60,665 nucleotides of DNA from Bacteroidaceae bacterium (GCA_017642425.1 JAGCPB010000058.1:123106-183770); one strand, 5' to 3'; positions 26,299 through 35,723 are shown, counted from the first letter of the stretch. Notes: generated by a model not told the origin, from the letters alone. Program-made: numbers and translations.

Positions 26299-27870
26299 TT
26301 AATCGAATACCATTTTATATGTGTTTTTGGGTAATTTATTAGACAGGCGCATCTTAAGATTTCTGCTACCGGAATGAGAGATTGCAAAGAAAAGATGAAA
26401 ATCCTTCTGCATGAATCCAAGCATAGTAAATATGCAATAATCAATATCCATATCATTCACCTTATTACCGGATTTCTTGATATAATCTCTGAGCACATTC
26501 ATTGAATTATGGAACTTTGTATCAATCTCTTTTCTTTTATCTTTGGTAAGAGGTTCCTGCTTATTGATTAAATCGCACATTTCTTTGTATAATTCACCTT
26601 CTTTGAAACTGTCAATAATAGGCTGGAACTCCTGCTTCTTTTTACGCCTTTCTCTATACCAGTTAATCTGTAGCGCAATGCCAGTAATAATTAATACAAC
26701 TGTTAGTATAATGATTGGTAAGACAAAATGCTTATATAGTCTGGATTGGGGGAGAATACCAATACCTCTATTATTTAGTATGGTTTTATATATGATATTC
26801 GGATTATATGCAATCATTGATGAATCCATCCACAGGTTGGCCTGTTTTATATAATAGGCAGCAGAATCCTTATTTCCTTTTACAGTTTGGATTTCAGATA
26901 ATCTCCGGTACGTATTACAAAAAGTATTAGGATCTGTTGTTTCAGTCAAAGATAAATGATAGTATAATTGCGCGGAATCCATTTGGTTTAAACCATAATA
27001 AGCATCTGCCTTAACGGAATAAGCAGCTCCATTTGAGACATTGTGCTGGTTTCTACTCAGAAAAGAATCAATGTATTCAATAGATTGGTTGTAATTCCCA
27101 TCTTTAAATTGAGAAATCTTAGATAATTGGATAAGAGGAATGTCCTTAGAGTCATCTGATAGCCATTTACTGTCTTTCAGCTCTAAGAACATGGTTTGTG
27201 CCTCATCAAATTGCTCACGATAAAGCAAAAAGTTGGCTATGTTATATTCACAGAATGCTATTGCAGCCGAATCTTTTAGGCGTTCTGCGTTGATATGACA
27301 TGCTTTTATCATCTGCATTGCCTCATCAGCAAGATCATGTTCAACATATATATGCGCAATATTCTGTTCACAAAGGGCATAATAACGCACTAGGGTATCA
27401 TTAAACAGTCTCATTGCTTTAAGATAGGCATCAACAGCTGTGCTGTCCAGGCCATTCAGTCCTGAAACACATCCCAGACTGTACCATGACATGGCCGCAT
27501 GATAATCTTTATATTTTGTCCCGTAATAATCTGTAGCAATACGTATAAGGCTGTCATTTGTAATGTCACGGTACATCTTGTAGTCAATTTGTGTCTTAAG
27601 CATGGCATAGAGCGCACTGTTTCGTTTACCGGTGGGCACATCCATAGAGTAAATAAGGGAGTCTGCTGTCAACAAATCACTATCCATCAGTTGTTCCACC
27701 TTAGACAGTCTGCTATCTACACATCCTGTCAGCAACCACCCAATCGCAATAAACATAAAGGCTAACCTTGCGAACTTTCTCGTCCCCAATAAACAACCTG
27801 GTCCTTTCCAAACACCATTGGCGGTTTTGCCATTTTCCACCATCCTGTAGGCCATCTTCTCTGCTGTCAT
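26299..27870 (-). CDS. TPR membrane lipoprotein, putative regulator
   Basis: The 523-residue protein has an unusually long hydrophilic head before a lipoprotein-like signal (about 33-50, lipobox ending L-T-G-C). Helical TPR-like repeats follow (about 60-340), then a membrane helix (about 380-402), a basic/charged linker and a C-terminal helical domain (about 430-523, ending with R-N-L-K-M-R-L-S-N-K-L-P). Related Bacteroidota proteins end in a DNA-binding-like domain and act as one-component membrane regulators; that role is inference here. A TATTTTTG -7 candidate (27889-27882) lies 11 bp before the start. Confidence 0.65.
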   Translation of the reverse strand: MTAEKMAYRMVENGKTANGVWKGPGCLLGTRKFARLAFMFIAIGWLLTGCVDSRLSKVEQLMDSDLLTADSLIYSMDVPTGKRNSALYAMLKTQIDYKMYRDITNDSLIRIATDYYGTKYKDYHAAMSWYSLGCVSGLNGLDSTAVDAYLKAMRLFNDTLVRYYALCEQNIAHIYVEHDLADEAMQMIKACHINAERLKDSAAIAFCEYNIANFLLYREQFDEAQTMFLELKDSKWLSDDSKDIPLIQLSKISQFKDGNYNQSIEYIDSFLSRNQHNVSNGAAYSVKADAYYGLNQMDSAQLYYHLSLTETTDPNTFCNTYRRLSEIQTVKGNKDSAAYYIKQANLWMDSSMIAYNPNIIYKTILNNRGIGILPQSRLYKHFVLPIIILTVVLIITGIALQINWYRERRKKKQEFQPIIDSFKEGELYKEMCDLINKQEPLTKDKRKEIDTKFHNSMNVLRDYIKKSGNKVNDMDIDYCIFTMLGFMQKDFHLFFAISHSGSRNLKMRLSNKLPKNTYKMVFD

Positions 27871-28196
27871 AATTTCAAAAACAAAAATAACTCATTTTTG
27901 CTTTGCCACCATCCTCCCACCGCAATAAAAAACCGCATGTCATCTAACATGTGGGCCGGCAGGTATTGAGTGCTTCAATGCAATTGGGAGCAGATCCCTT
28001 TTGCACATTTGTAACCAGAACAGTCTTGAATAACAATCACAAGGGCCGCAGCCTTCACCGTCACAGCCCAAAACTCAACTACCTGTCAGGCTCACATCCG
28101 CTATATTTCATTTACCTGATAATTTGGTTGCTTTAATTCATTTTTATTAAAATGTTTGATTGTTTCAAAAAATGCGCCACTTTTGCCACCACTAGA
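27871..28196. other. non-coding AT-rich gap in the accessory island
   Basis: No credible gene is visible. The stretch holds the -7 element of the TPR gene at its left end, a small hairpin (CATGT/ACATG near 27936-27952) and one REP-like palindrome (27979-28005). Confidence 0.5.
27979..28005. repeat. REP-like palindrome, copy 1
   Basis: TGCAATTGGGA and TCCCTTTTGCA form an imperfect hairpin. It shares TGCAATTGGG and CCCTTTTGCAC with the copies at 35659 and 35724. Confidence 0.65.
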
Positions 28197-28241
28197 ACCC
28201 GCCAAACCTCTCAACGATGCTCAAATGGCGGGTCGTTTTTT
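28197..28241 (+). terminator. GC-rich hairpin with T tract
   Basis: An 8-bp perfect stem (ACCCGCCA at 28197-28204, TGGCGGGT at 28226-28233) with a 21-base loop is followed by six T residues. It has terminator form on the plus strand, although no plus-strand gene precedes it, so it may belong to a lost gene. Confidence 0.45.
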
Positions 28242-28263
28242 ACTATGAGCAGCAAAATCCCAT

Positions 28264-28443
28264 TCAGAATTCGAACTGGATGGTTTGCTGCGGCAGGATG
28301 TAGTCGCTGACGATTTGGATATCGCTGCCGTTGGCATTTGGCGCGGCGGGAATCTGAACCGTGATTTCGTTGCCGGGCAGCAGACCTTTCAGGGAGGTGG
28401 CGGAACGGATATCGCCTATGCGGAACCGCAGTTGTGCCTCTTC
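28264..28443 (-). pseudogene. orphan 3' gene fragment
   Basis: On the minus strand a 59-codon frame between a TGA and a terminal TGA (28264-28266) reads like a real protein end: F-R-I-G-D-I-R-S-A-T-S-L-K, L-L-P-G-N-E-I-T-V-Q-I, and a final Q-F-E-F. It has no start codon. It is more GC-rich than the sequence on its left. The listed alternative frame over it (Arg-rich) is a shadow. I do not recognise the parent protein. Confidence 0.4.
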
Positions 28444-28537
28444 TCACTCTTCAATTCAACCTGACGCCACGTCAGGGCTTAACAGGATGTAAGCCATGTG
28501 GTCATCAGAATGACCGATAACATCAACTGTTTTTTAA

Positions 28538-29980
28538 TCACGCTTTTTCTTCCGGCCAGTTGACAAGGTAGACTGTCTGGGTGGCGCGGGTGAGGGCGGT
28601 GTAGAGCCAGCGGTAGTACTCTTCATCACGGCCGTCCTCCGGGATAAAGCCCTGGTCAATGAAAATGTTTTTCCACTGGCCACCCTGAGCCTTGTGGCAG
28701 GTTACCGCATATGCATATTTGATCTGGAGGGCATTGAAATATCTGTTATCACGCAGGTTTTCCATACGTTTTTTCTTGGACGGTATACCGGCATAATCCT
28801 CCATTACGCTGTTAAAGAGTTTGTCACTCTCCTCACGTGTAAGTGACGGTGACTCGCTGTGAAGCGTATCGAGCAGAAGTGTAACCTCCATTTCCAGGTC
28901 ATCATAGTCAGGAAATGAAAGAACTGCATCCTCAAAACGGAATCCGTACAGTTCCCGCTCACGTCTTACACGGCGTATGACCGCTATGTCGCCGTTGGCA
29001 ATGAAAGATGGTATATCGGCATAAGAATCTGCATCACCATCGGCAATCATATGCTCTGTCCAAAAATAATTGTTCTTTACAATCATTATGCTGTCACCCC
29101 GGCACAGCTCATCTTCCCGATCCAATATAGTGTTGCGTATTCCGTTGTTGTAAACGTTGGCACGCTTATTTGAGCGGCACAAAACCATTGTCTCATCTAT
29201 GCCGTCGCGACTGTAACAACCGTTGAGAGTTTCTATCAAGTCACTACCAGAAATCTTTACAACATCATTGAATCCGTCCAGCTTGAAACGGAACCCTCCC
29301 GGTTTACCCACTCCCCTGGCATAATCCCTCAGGGCGGTTGCGTTATGAAGTATGCCCGACTCCTGCATCTGCCGCATCACATTCTCCAGGCAGAATACAG
29401 ATACGTTCAGTCCGTATGAACTCAGGACCTGGGCCGACAGCCCCGGGCTCTCACGCTCTCCCACAGGAGGCAGCTGCGCCTGATCGCCCAGCATAAGAAG
29501 GCGGCAGTCTGTACCCGAATAAACGTATGATATCAAATCATCCAGAAGACGGCCTGTTCCGAAAGTTGAACCCGATAACCCTTCATTTGAGATCATTGAA
29601 GCCTCATCCACCAGAAAAACCGTATGCTCATGTATGTTACGGTCCAGCTGGAAGCTGCCCATATCAACTATTGATTTCTGACGGTATATCTTCTTGTGAA
29701 TGGTACAGGCCTGAAAACCGGACGTGTTTGAGAACACCTTTGCGGCACGTCCGGTAGGAGCCATAAGAACCACTCTTCTGTGCCGATGTACCAGTGCGCG
29801 TACAAGAGAGCTTATGATTGCCGTCTTTCCGGTGCCTGCATACCCTTTCATGAGGAATACCTGACGGGGTGCCGGATCATTGACAAATATGGCCAGACGA
29901 TTCATCGCCACTGCCTGTTCTGCGGTGGGTTCAAACGGGAATTGTGCGGCAATATCCTGGAAAAGAGGGTCAATCATCAC
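28538..29980 (-). CDS. RecD2-like ATP-dependent DNA helicase
   Basis: A 480-residue superfamily 1 helicase. Motif I is G-Y-A-G-T-G-K-T-A (about 46-54), motif II D-E-A-S-M (about 125), and G-D-x-A-Q-L-P-P (motif III) is present. The C-terminal UvrD_C_2 part includes Y-A-V-T-C-H-K-A-Q-G-G-Q-W, and ends in L-Y-T-A-L-T-R-A. It lacks the long N-terminal region of full RecD2, so it is the shorter type common in Bacteroidota. It likely acts in DNA repair or recombination. It is divergent from the gene at 30068. Confidence 0.85.
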   Translation of the reverse strand: MMIDPLFQDIAAQFPFEPTAEQAVAMNRLAIFVNDPAPRQVFLMKGYAGTGKTAIISSLVRALVHRHRRVVLMAPTGRAAKVFSNTSGFQACTIHKKIYRQKSIVDMGSFQLDRNIHEHTVFLVDEASMISNEGLSGSTFGTGRLLDDLISYVYSGTDCRLLMLGDQAQLPPVGERESPGLSAQVLSSYGLNVSVFCLENVMRQMQESGILHNATALRDYARGVGKPGGFRFKLDGFNDVVKISGSDLIETLNGCYSRDGIDETMVLCRSNKRANVYNNGIRNTILDREDELCRGDSIMIVKNNYFWTEHMIADGDADSYADIPSFIANGDIAVIRRVRRERELYGFRFEDAVLSFPDYDDLEMEVTLLLDTLHSESPSLTREESDKLFNSVMEDYAGIPSKKKRMENLRDNRYFNALQIKYAYAVTCHKAQGGQWKNIFIDQGFIPEDGRDEEYYRWLYTALTRATQTVYLVNWPEEKA

Positions 29981-30030
29981 ATTAAATAGTAAAAAAATGT
30001 TGATTTATGGATAAATACGGATAATTGTTC

Positions 30031-30038
30031 TATTTTTG
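30031..30038 (+). promoter_or_regulatory. candidate -7 element for the 30068-rsmD pair
   Basis: TATTTTTG matches the consensus exactly, 29 bp before the ATG at 30068. A TTG at 30000 is too far (28 bp) to be a good -33 element. Confidence 0.4.
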
Positions 30039-30067
30039 CGATGCGAAAATAAATAAAAACATCCGAT

Positions 30068-30838
30068 ATGAAAAAAGTCATCAACATTCTTCTTGCAATC
30101 TGTATCGTTGCAATGATTTACATTGTGTACGGAAGCATAATGGGCCCGATCAAGTTTGCAAATGAGAAAGGCATCCGTGACAAAGCTGTGATAAGCCGAC
30201 TCATGGATATAAAGGCTGCCCAGACTGAATACAACTATCAGCATGGCGGTTATTGTGATAACTTTGACTCACTTTCAGCATTCATCAAGACTGCACAGCT
30301 CCCCATCACCAAGAAAGTAGGAGAATTGACCGATGACCAGCTGGAGAACAACTGGACTGAGACCAAGGTCCTGACTCTCTACGCCAAGGCTCGTGCTGCA
30401 GAGCAGGATGCCGCTACACTGACAGGCCGTAAGGCTGCCAACAAGAAGATTGAGGCCGACACACTGTGGCAGAGAGCTGCAACAGAGGGCTTCATCATCC
30501 TCCATGAGGATGGCACCAAGGAGTTCCTTTTCAGCCGCGAGACAGAGTTTGTCAGCCTTTATGACTCACTCTATCACGGCAAGATTGATCCGGACTCACT
30601 GCGTTATGTTCCTTTCAGCAATCTTGAGAACGGCACATTCAAGCAGTTTGAGCTGACCACCGCATCCGATACTTCCAAGACAGGTATCATCACACACTCT
30701 TTCCAGGCACAGACACTGTTCATAGACTACCTTTACGGACTGGACAAGCAGGAGATCATCAATCTGCTTGAGGAGTGCGACGACCGTGGCCGTTACCGTG
30801 GAATGAGAGTTGACAACAACTCCGGAAACTGGGAATAA
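30068..30838 (+). CDS. conserved hypothetical protein with a pilin-like N-terminal helix
   Basis: The 256-residue protein starts M-K-K followed by one hydrophobic helix (about 5-24). The next region, V-I-S-R-L-M-D-I-K-A-A-Q-T-E-Y, then Y-C-D-N-F-D-S-L, resembles the alpha1-C part and first loop of pseudopilin-like proteins. An Ala/Lys-rich helix (about 100-145) and a mixed C-terminal domain follow. There is no clear prepilin peptidase site and no pilus gene nearby, so the similarity may be only structural. It is 4 bp ahead of rsmD and likely co-transcribed with it. The function is unknown. Confidence 0.6.
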   Translation: MKKVINILLAICIVAMIYIVYGSIMGPIKFANEKGIRDKAVISRLMDIKAAQTEYNYQHGGYCDNFDSLSAFIKTAQLPITKKVGELTDDQLENNWTETKVLTLYAKARAAEQDAATLTGRKAANKKIEADTLWQRAATEGFIILHEDGTKEFLFSRETEFVSLYDSLYHGKIDPDSLRYVPFSNLENGTFKQFELTTASDTSKTGIITHSFQAQTLFIDYLYGLDKQEIINLLEECDDRGRYRGMRVDNNSGNWE

Positions 30839-30842
30839 TACA

Positions 30843-31373
30843 TTGCGCGTAATAAGCGGAATATACAAACACAGGAGGTGGGACGTGCCTAGAACATTCA
30901 GTGCACGTCCCACCACTGATTTTGCCAAGGAGAGCCTGTTCAACATACTTGCCAACAGAATCGACTTGGAAGATGCCACTGCACTTGACCTGTTTTCAGG
31001 CACAGGCAGTATAAGCATTGAACTGGTATCCAGAGGATGCTCACATGTGGTAAGCGTTGAAAAGGATCCTGCCCATCATGCCTTTATCCGCAAGGTGATG
31101 GAGACTGTCAAGACAGACAAATGCATCCCCGTAAAAGGAGATGCATTCAAATATATTGCCGGATGCAGCACACAGTTTGATTTTATTTTTGCCGATCCTC
31201 CATATCAACTTGAGAATATCGCGGATATACCTGACCTGATTTTCGAGGCAAACCTACTGGCCCCCGATGGCATTTTCGTTCTGGAACACGGTAAGGCCAA
31301 TGACTTTTCGGCTCATCCCCGTTTTACCGACATGAAGGTGTACGGATCAGTACACTTCTCTTTCTTTAAGTGA
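30843..31373 (+). CDS. rsmD: 16S rRNA (guanine(966)-N2)-methyltransferase RsmD
   Basis: A 176-residue SAM methyltransferase with F-S-G-T-G-S-I-S-I-E (SAM site) and the catalytic D-P-P-Y near residue 118. It methylates G966 of 16S rRNA. Conserved sequence begins at L-R-V-I-S-G-I-Y-K, and no ATG is available there, so the TTG at 30843-30845 is the probable start; an upstream TTG at 30810 would overlap the preceding gene by 29 bp and adds only non-conserved residues. It ends 8 bp from the convergent TonB-receptor-like gene. Confidence 0.88.
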   Translation: MRVISGIYKHRRWDVPRTFSARPTTDFAKESLFNILANRIDLEDATALDLFSGTGSISIELVSRGCSHVVSVEKDPAHHAFIRKVMETVKTDKCIPVKGDAFKYIAGCSTQFDFIFADPPYQLENIADIPDLIFEANLLAPDGIFVLEHGKANDFSAHPRFTDMKVYGSVHFSFFK

Positions 31374-31380
31374 TTGTTCG

Positions 31381-34300
31381 TTAACGCGGTCCACCGCCAC
31401 GGCCACCCATGCCGCCGCCGGGGCCACCCATACCGCCACGCTGGCCGCCGCCGAATCCGCCACCGCCCATCATAGCTCTGTTATCCTGACGCATCTCCCT
31501 ACGGGCTGCACGTGTGCCGAATACGTTGGCACGCAGTATCAGGTGAACCATAATGTAGCTGTGTATGTTATTGTTCTTGGTATCGGTACGTCCTGTGGTT
31601 GATACGGTACGTGTTACATTACTCTCATCATTCAGGATATCGTAATACTGTATCTGTACTGTTGCTGCATTACCACGCAGGAAACTGAATGATGCATTGG
31701 CGTTCCAGATAAGGTCATTCCTGTTATAAGAGCCACTGTAACCACGACGGCTTTGCATTGTGATATCTGTTCCCAGATTCAGGTTACGCCATGGCAGACG
31801 GGCGTTGGCACGACCTCCGTAACTGAACGTATAGGTATCCATGTTCTGGTTCTGACGCTGGTTGTTCTCTGAGTGGCTGTAGTTGAAGCGCCCGTTTACG
31901 GTTGCCTCAAACCAGTCATTACGGTAGGTTACAGAGCCGTTCTCTCCGGCGCTCACACTCTCGGTAGTACTGAGCACGGCAGCACCTCCGGTTCCTGATC
32001 CGGGATTGTACTGGCCTATCCTACCGGTACTCATGTAGCTCTCCTGATGACGGAACTGTGCGGTAGCACTGGTTGAGTAACGCCATTTGGTGTTAGGTAT
32101 GGTCTGGTTGAACGACAGGTTCAGGTTTGTGCTCCAGTTGGTCCAGAAACCGTCCATATTCTTAGGTTGGGTCACTGATACACCTGTTGTGGGGTCGTAG
32201 TCTGTTCTCTGTGATATGTTTCTGAGTGAGTTCTCAAGTGATATACGCAGATTGATAGTCTTCTGGGTCTCCTGTATGTAATTCTGGTAATTGGCCTCGG
32301 CTGTATTTCTCAAAGTCGGCAACAGGCCCGGATTACCCTTACGGATATTGAGAGGATTACTGTCATCGGTGATATCCATCATATCCTCCATTGACGGCTG
32401 GCTTGTGTTGGTGCGCAGGGTAAACTGAATGCTCTGCTGACGGTTCCAGCGGTAACGGTAGTTGACGGAAGGACTCCAGTTGTATACCACGCGTGACGTA
32501 TCGCCTATAACCTTACCCATATACTGGAAGTTGTCCATTCCGGTGTATTGCGGCATCCAGTTGACACCTATGTTAAAGTTTGATTTCTCTCCGTTGTAGC
32601 GGAACTGTAACGTCAGGGTATGGTTGCGTGATACATTTGTAGCGGTGCGGCTCAAAGTGCTGTTCCTGTACTGCTGAAGCTCATAAGGCAAGTACCAGTT
32701 GTCATCCCAGTCATCATAGTATTCGCCGGTTGAAGGCAATACGTATGTCTCACGGTTCTGGTTACGGTTGTTTACCTGGATCTGATAGCTCAATTGCAGG
32801 TTTCCGCGTCCGGAATCAATAGGCTCGCTCCACATGATACGGCCGGACCAGTTGCTGTTATCAGTAGGACTTGCATTGTAGCGGTTCATGATGGTATCAC
32901 GTGAATGCATCTGATAATAGGTCTGCATTGAGTGCTGGTAACTGTCATTGGTGCCCTTGGTGGAACCGAATGTGAATCTCAGTGTAAAGTTACGTCCCAG
33001 ATCATTGAAGCGTTTGTTGAACTGAAATTCACCGCTTATCTGTTTGTTGGTGCTTTCGCTGTGATTGGCACTTATCTGCGAGTTCACACCAATGGAATCC
33101 ATGATAGAATCGACCAGGTTTTTATACTCGTCAAGAATGTTAACCATGTCAGTAGCGATATACGGGTCTGTATTGAATGTGACAGAACCGCTTGTGGAGT
33201 TGTTGTTGTTCTTGCTCAGCTGGAAACTAGGGCGGAAAATGATATTCAGTGATGAGTCCGGTTTCCACTCCATACGGAATTCACCATTCACGCTTCCGCT
33301 ACCGCTGTTGCTGTTGGAGCGGTTGTTGCGGAACGATGCTGACTGATATTGTGTTGTAAAGGTCTCTGATTCAGACTCACTCATGGAACGTGATGTGGAA
33401 CCGTTGAATCTGACGTTACCGCCCACTACCAACGGGAACTCGTTACGGCGGCGCGGGAACGGCTCACCAATGTTCTTTGAGAAGTTCACACCCAGCTGAG
33501 TGTTATAGCTCACACCGTTACCTCGGCCTGAGTTCTGTGAGTTTGCATTGACGGAGAACTGTGTATTGGCCTGGAAGCGGTTTAAGGTGTATCGGCCGGA
33601 CCAGAGGTATTTGATCCAGTCACCATAGTCATTATTGCCCACCGGCTTGCCTATGGCACCGTCAATGTTATGCAGCCAGCCGTTACGCATGTTGGGCTTT
33701 ATCTCAAGGTCCATCACGGTCTCCTCCTCTCCGTCATCTATTCCGGTGATACGGGCCAGGTCACTTTTACGCTGATATGTCTTGATCCTGCGGATAATGT
33801 TCACTGGCAGATTCTTGGTGGCCATCTGACGGTCATTGCCGAAATACTCCTGTCCGTCCACAAGTATCCTGGATACGGTACGGCCATTCACCGTTATGCC
33901 TCCGTTTTCATCGACCTCAACACCCGGCAGACGTTTTATGAGTTCCTCCAGGACCGAACCCTCAGGCACACGGAATGCGCTCACATTGAACATAAGGGTA
34001 TCATCAACAACTTGGGTGGGAGGAAGAGCCTCCTCAATCACAGCCTCTGTAAGCATTATACTGCTCTCATACAACTTGAACACGCCAAGCTGACGGTCGC
34101 GATCCTCTTTCAGTACCTTGAAATCAAAATCAACGGTACTGTATCCCATGAATGAATAACGCAGCAGGTATTCGCCCTCAGGCACCTTCTTTATGGTGAA
34201 CCAGCCCTCATTATCGGTTATGGTACCATACACGAATGAAGAATCAGACAGTTGCATGAGCTGAACTGTTACCTGAGGCATATACTCAGTTGTTGAACCG

Positions 34301-34440
34301 TCTATTACGCGACCGGTAACAGAAGTCTTTCCGGTAAGTTTTGATTTCTCCTTTTCCTTGTCATTGCCGTTTTTCTGGGCAAGACAGAACTGGGACGCCG
34401 ATAAAAGCAGTATTGTTAGTAACAGGAAAACTTTCTTCAT
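31381..34440 (-). CDS. TonB-dependent receptor-like outer-membrane protein with Gly-rich tail
   Basis: The 1019-residue protein has a signal peptide (about 1-21). A carboxypeptidase-regulatory-like beta-sandwich (about 38-120) and a plug-like region (about 155-255, with L-I-K-R-L-P-G-V and I-L-V-D-G-Q-E-Y-F) come next, followed by a long aromatic, Asn-rich beta-barrel. It ends in a glycine/methionine tail (about 985-1019). This matches the SusC-like fold family, but no SusD partner is adjacent and there is no clear N-terminal TonB box, so it may be a non-nutrient barrel. Transcription runs towards rsmD. Confidence 0.8.
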   Translation of the reverse strand: MKKVFLLLTILLLSASQFCLAQKNGNDKEKEKSKLTGKTSVTGRVIDGSTTEYMPQVTVQLMQLSDSSFVYGTITDNEGWFTIKKVPEGEYLLRYSFMGYSTVDFDFKVLKEDRDRQLGVFKLYESSIMLTEAVIEEALPPTQVVDDTLMFNVSAFRVPEGSVLEELIKRLPGVEVDENGGITVNGRTVSRILVDGQEYFGNDRQMATKNLPVNIIRRIKTYQRKSDLARITGIDDGEEETVMDLEIKPNMRNGWLHNIDGAIGKPVGNNDYGDWIKYLWSGRYTLNRFQANTQFSVNANSQNSGRGNGVSYNTQLGVNFSKNIGEPFPRRRNEFPLVVGGNVRFNGSTSRSMSESESETFTTQYQSASFRNNRSNSNSGSGSVNGEFRMEWKPDSSLNIIFRPSFQLSKNNNNSTSGSVTFNTDPYIATDMVNILDEYKNLVDSIMDSIGVNSQISANHSESTNKQISGEFQFNKRFNDLGRNFTLRFTFGSTKGTNDSYQHSMQTYYQMHSRDTIMNRYNASPTDNSNWSGRIMWSEPIDSGRGNLQLSYQIQVNNRNQNRETYVLPSTGEYYDDWDDNWYLPYELQQYRNSTLSRTATNVSRNHTLTLQFRYNGEKSNFNIGVNWMPQYTGMDNFQYMGKVIGDTSRVVYNWSPSVNYRYRWNRQQSIQFTLRTNTSQPSMEDMMDITDDSNPLNIRKGNPGLLPTLRNTAEANYQNYIQETQKTINLRISLENSLRNISQRTDYDPTTGVSVTQPKNMDGFWTNWSTNLNLSFNQTIPNTKWRYSTSATAQFRHQESYMSTGRIGQYNPGSGTGGAAVLSTTESVSAGENGSVTYRNDWFEATVNGRFNYSHSENNQRQNQNMDTYTFSYGGRANARLPWRNLNLGTDITMQSRRGYSGSYNRNDLIWNANASFSFLRGNAATVQIQYYDILNDESNVTRTVSTTGRTDTKNNNIHSYIMVHLILRANVFGTRAARREMRQDNRAMMGGGGFGGGQRGGMGGPGGGMGGRGGGPR

Positions 34441-34531
34441 ATCTCATGCTTGTGGTTTTTTTGACTGTCAAGGCAATAAATGGTTTAAACAATTGACTGT
34501 TATTTAATATCTTTTTTGATTTAGGCCCTAA

Positions 34532-34564
34532 TTGCCTATTTAAGCCGATAATTGCCTACTTTTG
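34532..34564 (+). promoter_or_regulatory. promoter of the 34572 gene with near-zero leader
   Basis: TTG (34532-34534) and TACTTTTG (34557-34564) are separated by 22 bp. Only 7 bp separate the -7 element from the ATG, so the transcript should be leaderless or nearly so. Confidence 0.5.
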
Positions 34565-34571
34565 TAACCGT

Positions 34572-34925
34572 ATGACAGAATTTGCCACAATATTGGGAGA
34601 AGCATTTGATAGGATTGCCGGTGAAAATGGCTTCTCATACATCAGAGGCGGTGCATATGCATGGGGCATTGCAGGTGCCGCTTATCTGTCATTCGCATCA
34701 TCGGGATTGACACCTGAGCAGCTGCGCGCCGCACAGTACAAGGCGCGTGATGAGTACGGACCTGTTATTTTGGAATGCAAATGGTATGACAGGCTTAAGG
34801 ACGAACTATTTAAAGGTAAAGACTCCGTTGACGCCTTGCTGCCTGATAAGGACGGCCTGATGCGCCTTTGCCCCGTTACCGCAGAACTGTTTCTTGAGAT
34901 GCTTGATTTCTGCCGCGAGGGTTAA
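34572..34925 (+). CDS. conserved hypothetical cytoplasmic protein
   Basis: This 117-residue soluble protein has no signal or membrane segment. It contains a small Ala/Gly-rich stretch (about 25-42), W-Y-D-R-L-K-D-E-L, and an acidic middle. I do not recognise the family. It lies upstream of a secreted protein gene on the same strand (63-bp gap) and is preceded by a good Bacteroidota promoter almost adjoining its ATG. Confidence 0.6.
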   Translation: MTEFATILGEAFDRIAGENGFSYIRGGAYAWGIAGAAYLSFASSGLTPEQLRAAQYKARDEYGPVILECKWYDRLKDELFKGKDSVDALLPDKDGLMRLCPVTAELFLEMLDFCREG

Positions 34926-34988
34926 AAGTCCCCATACTCTTGACAATGACAAATCTTTACATTATCTTTGGGATTACATAGATTCATA

Positions 34989-35495
34989 ATGCTTATGAGA
35001 AAGTGGTTTTCATTTTTATTGACTCTGCTGATTGCAGTTTCGGCCAATGCCCAATTCGTCAGTTTTCCAAACTTCGGAAAGAACCTCAAGATGAGCGGAG
35101 ATCCCGTTCTGGGGCTTGAAGGACTCCATGTGGGCGATGAGGGATATGTGACTTTTGAGGTGACAAATCAGGGGGACAGCATATATACAGGCCCCATTTT
35201 CCTGAGGATAGTGGAACGTGAGCACAGTGTCCAGGTTCTGGCCGTAAAGAAAATAAAGATCAAGCCCGGCAAGACCTATTCAATTACCACCGTATTCCCT
35301 ACAGACCGTCTGAATCCCATAGCCCGTTATTTTGTGGGTTTTGAATACAATGAGAACGGTCATACTGTACCTATGGGATTTACCGAGGCCAAGCCTCTGG
35401 AGAGTTTCATGTTGCTTCCTGAGGTCATAAACAGTCAGCCCAAGAAGGCTCCGGTAAAGGCTAAGGTCAAAGAGATAAAGAAATCCTCAAAATAA
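34989..35495 (+). CDS. secreted beta-sandwich-like protein
   Basis: The 168-residue product has a signal peptide (about 1-22, ending A-N-A-Q). A beta-rich domain follows (about 40-140) with G-D-E-G-Y-V-T-F-E-V-T-N-Q-G, typical of immunoglobulin-like or CARDB-like folds, and a lysine-rich tail. It is likely periplasmic. The frame could start at a TTG at 34968, but the ATG at 34989 gives a clean signal peptide. tRNA-Pro follows 80 bp downstream. The specific function is unknown. Confidence 0.6.
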   Translation: MLMRKWFSFLLTLLIAVSANAQFVSFPNFGKNLKMSGDPVLGLEGLHVGDEGYVTFEVTNQGDSIYTGPIFLRIVEREHSVQVLAVKKIKIKPGKTYSITTVFPTDRLNPIARYFVGFEYNENGHTVPMGFTEAKPLESFMLLPEVINSQPKKAPVKAKVKEIKKSSK

Positions 35496-35575
35496 AATGG
35501 GGATTTATTGGATAATATCATAAAAAGGAATACCTTTGCGCCGGTTTTGAAAGCCGAAAGGCCGGAAGCCGTCAG

Positions 35576-35651
35576 CGGGGTGTAGCTCAGCCCGGTTTAG
35601 AGTACGCGTCTGGGGGGCGTGTGGTCGCTGGTTCGAATCCAGTCACCCCGA
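35576..35651 (+). tRNA. tRNA-Pro(GGG)
   Basis: The cloverleaf has acceptor CGGGGTG/CACCCCG, an anticodon loop reading CTGGGGG (anticodon GGG) and T arm GGTTCGAATCC, with discriminator A. CCA is not encoded. Confidence 0.93.
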
Positions 35652-35658
35652 CTGAAAA

Positions 35659-35694
35659 AAATGTGCAATTGGGACAGACCCCTTTTGCACATTT
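35659..35694. repeat. REP-like palindrome, copy 2
   Basis: AAATGTGCAA (35659-35668) pairs perfectly with TTGCACATTT (35685-35694), with GGG/CCC inside. It lies just after tRNA-Pro and could act as its terminator. Confidence 0.75.
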
Positions 35695-35723
35695 GCTTTA
35701 TCTACCAACCTGAATCATTCTCA

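Noticed and set aside
27951-28136. 61-codon plus-strand ORF in the accessory island
   Set aside because: It overlaps a REP-like palindrome, has no promoter or ribosome site and no protein-like pattern.
28211-28447. 78-codon Arg-rich minus-strand ORF
   Set aside because: It is an out-of-frame shadow of the 28264-28443 gene fragment.
31381-31500. Gly-rich repeats at the TonB-receptor-like C-terminus as a separate repeat element
   Set aside because: They are low-complexity coding sequence in frame with the barrel protein, not a DNA repeat array.
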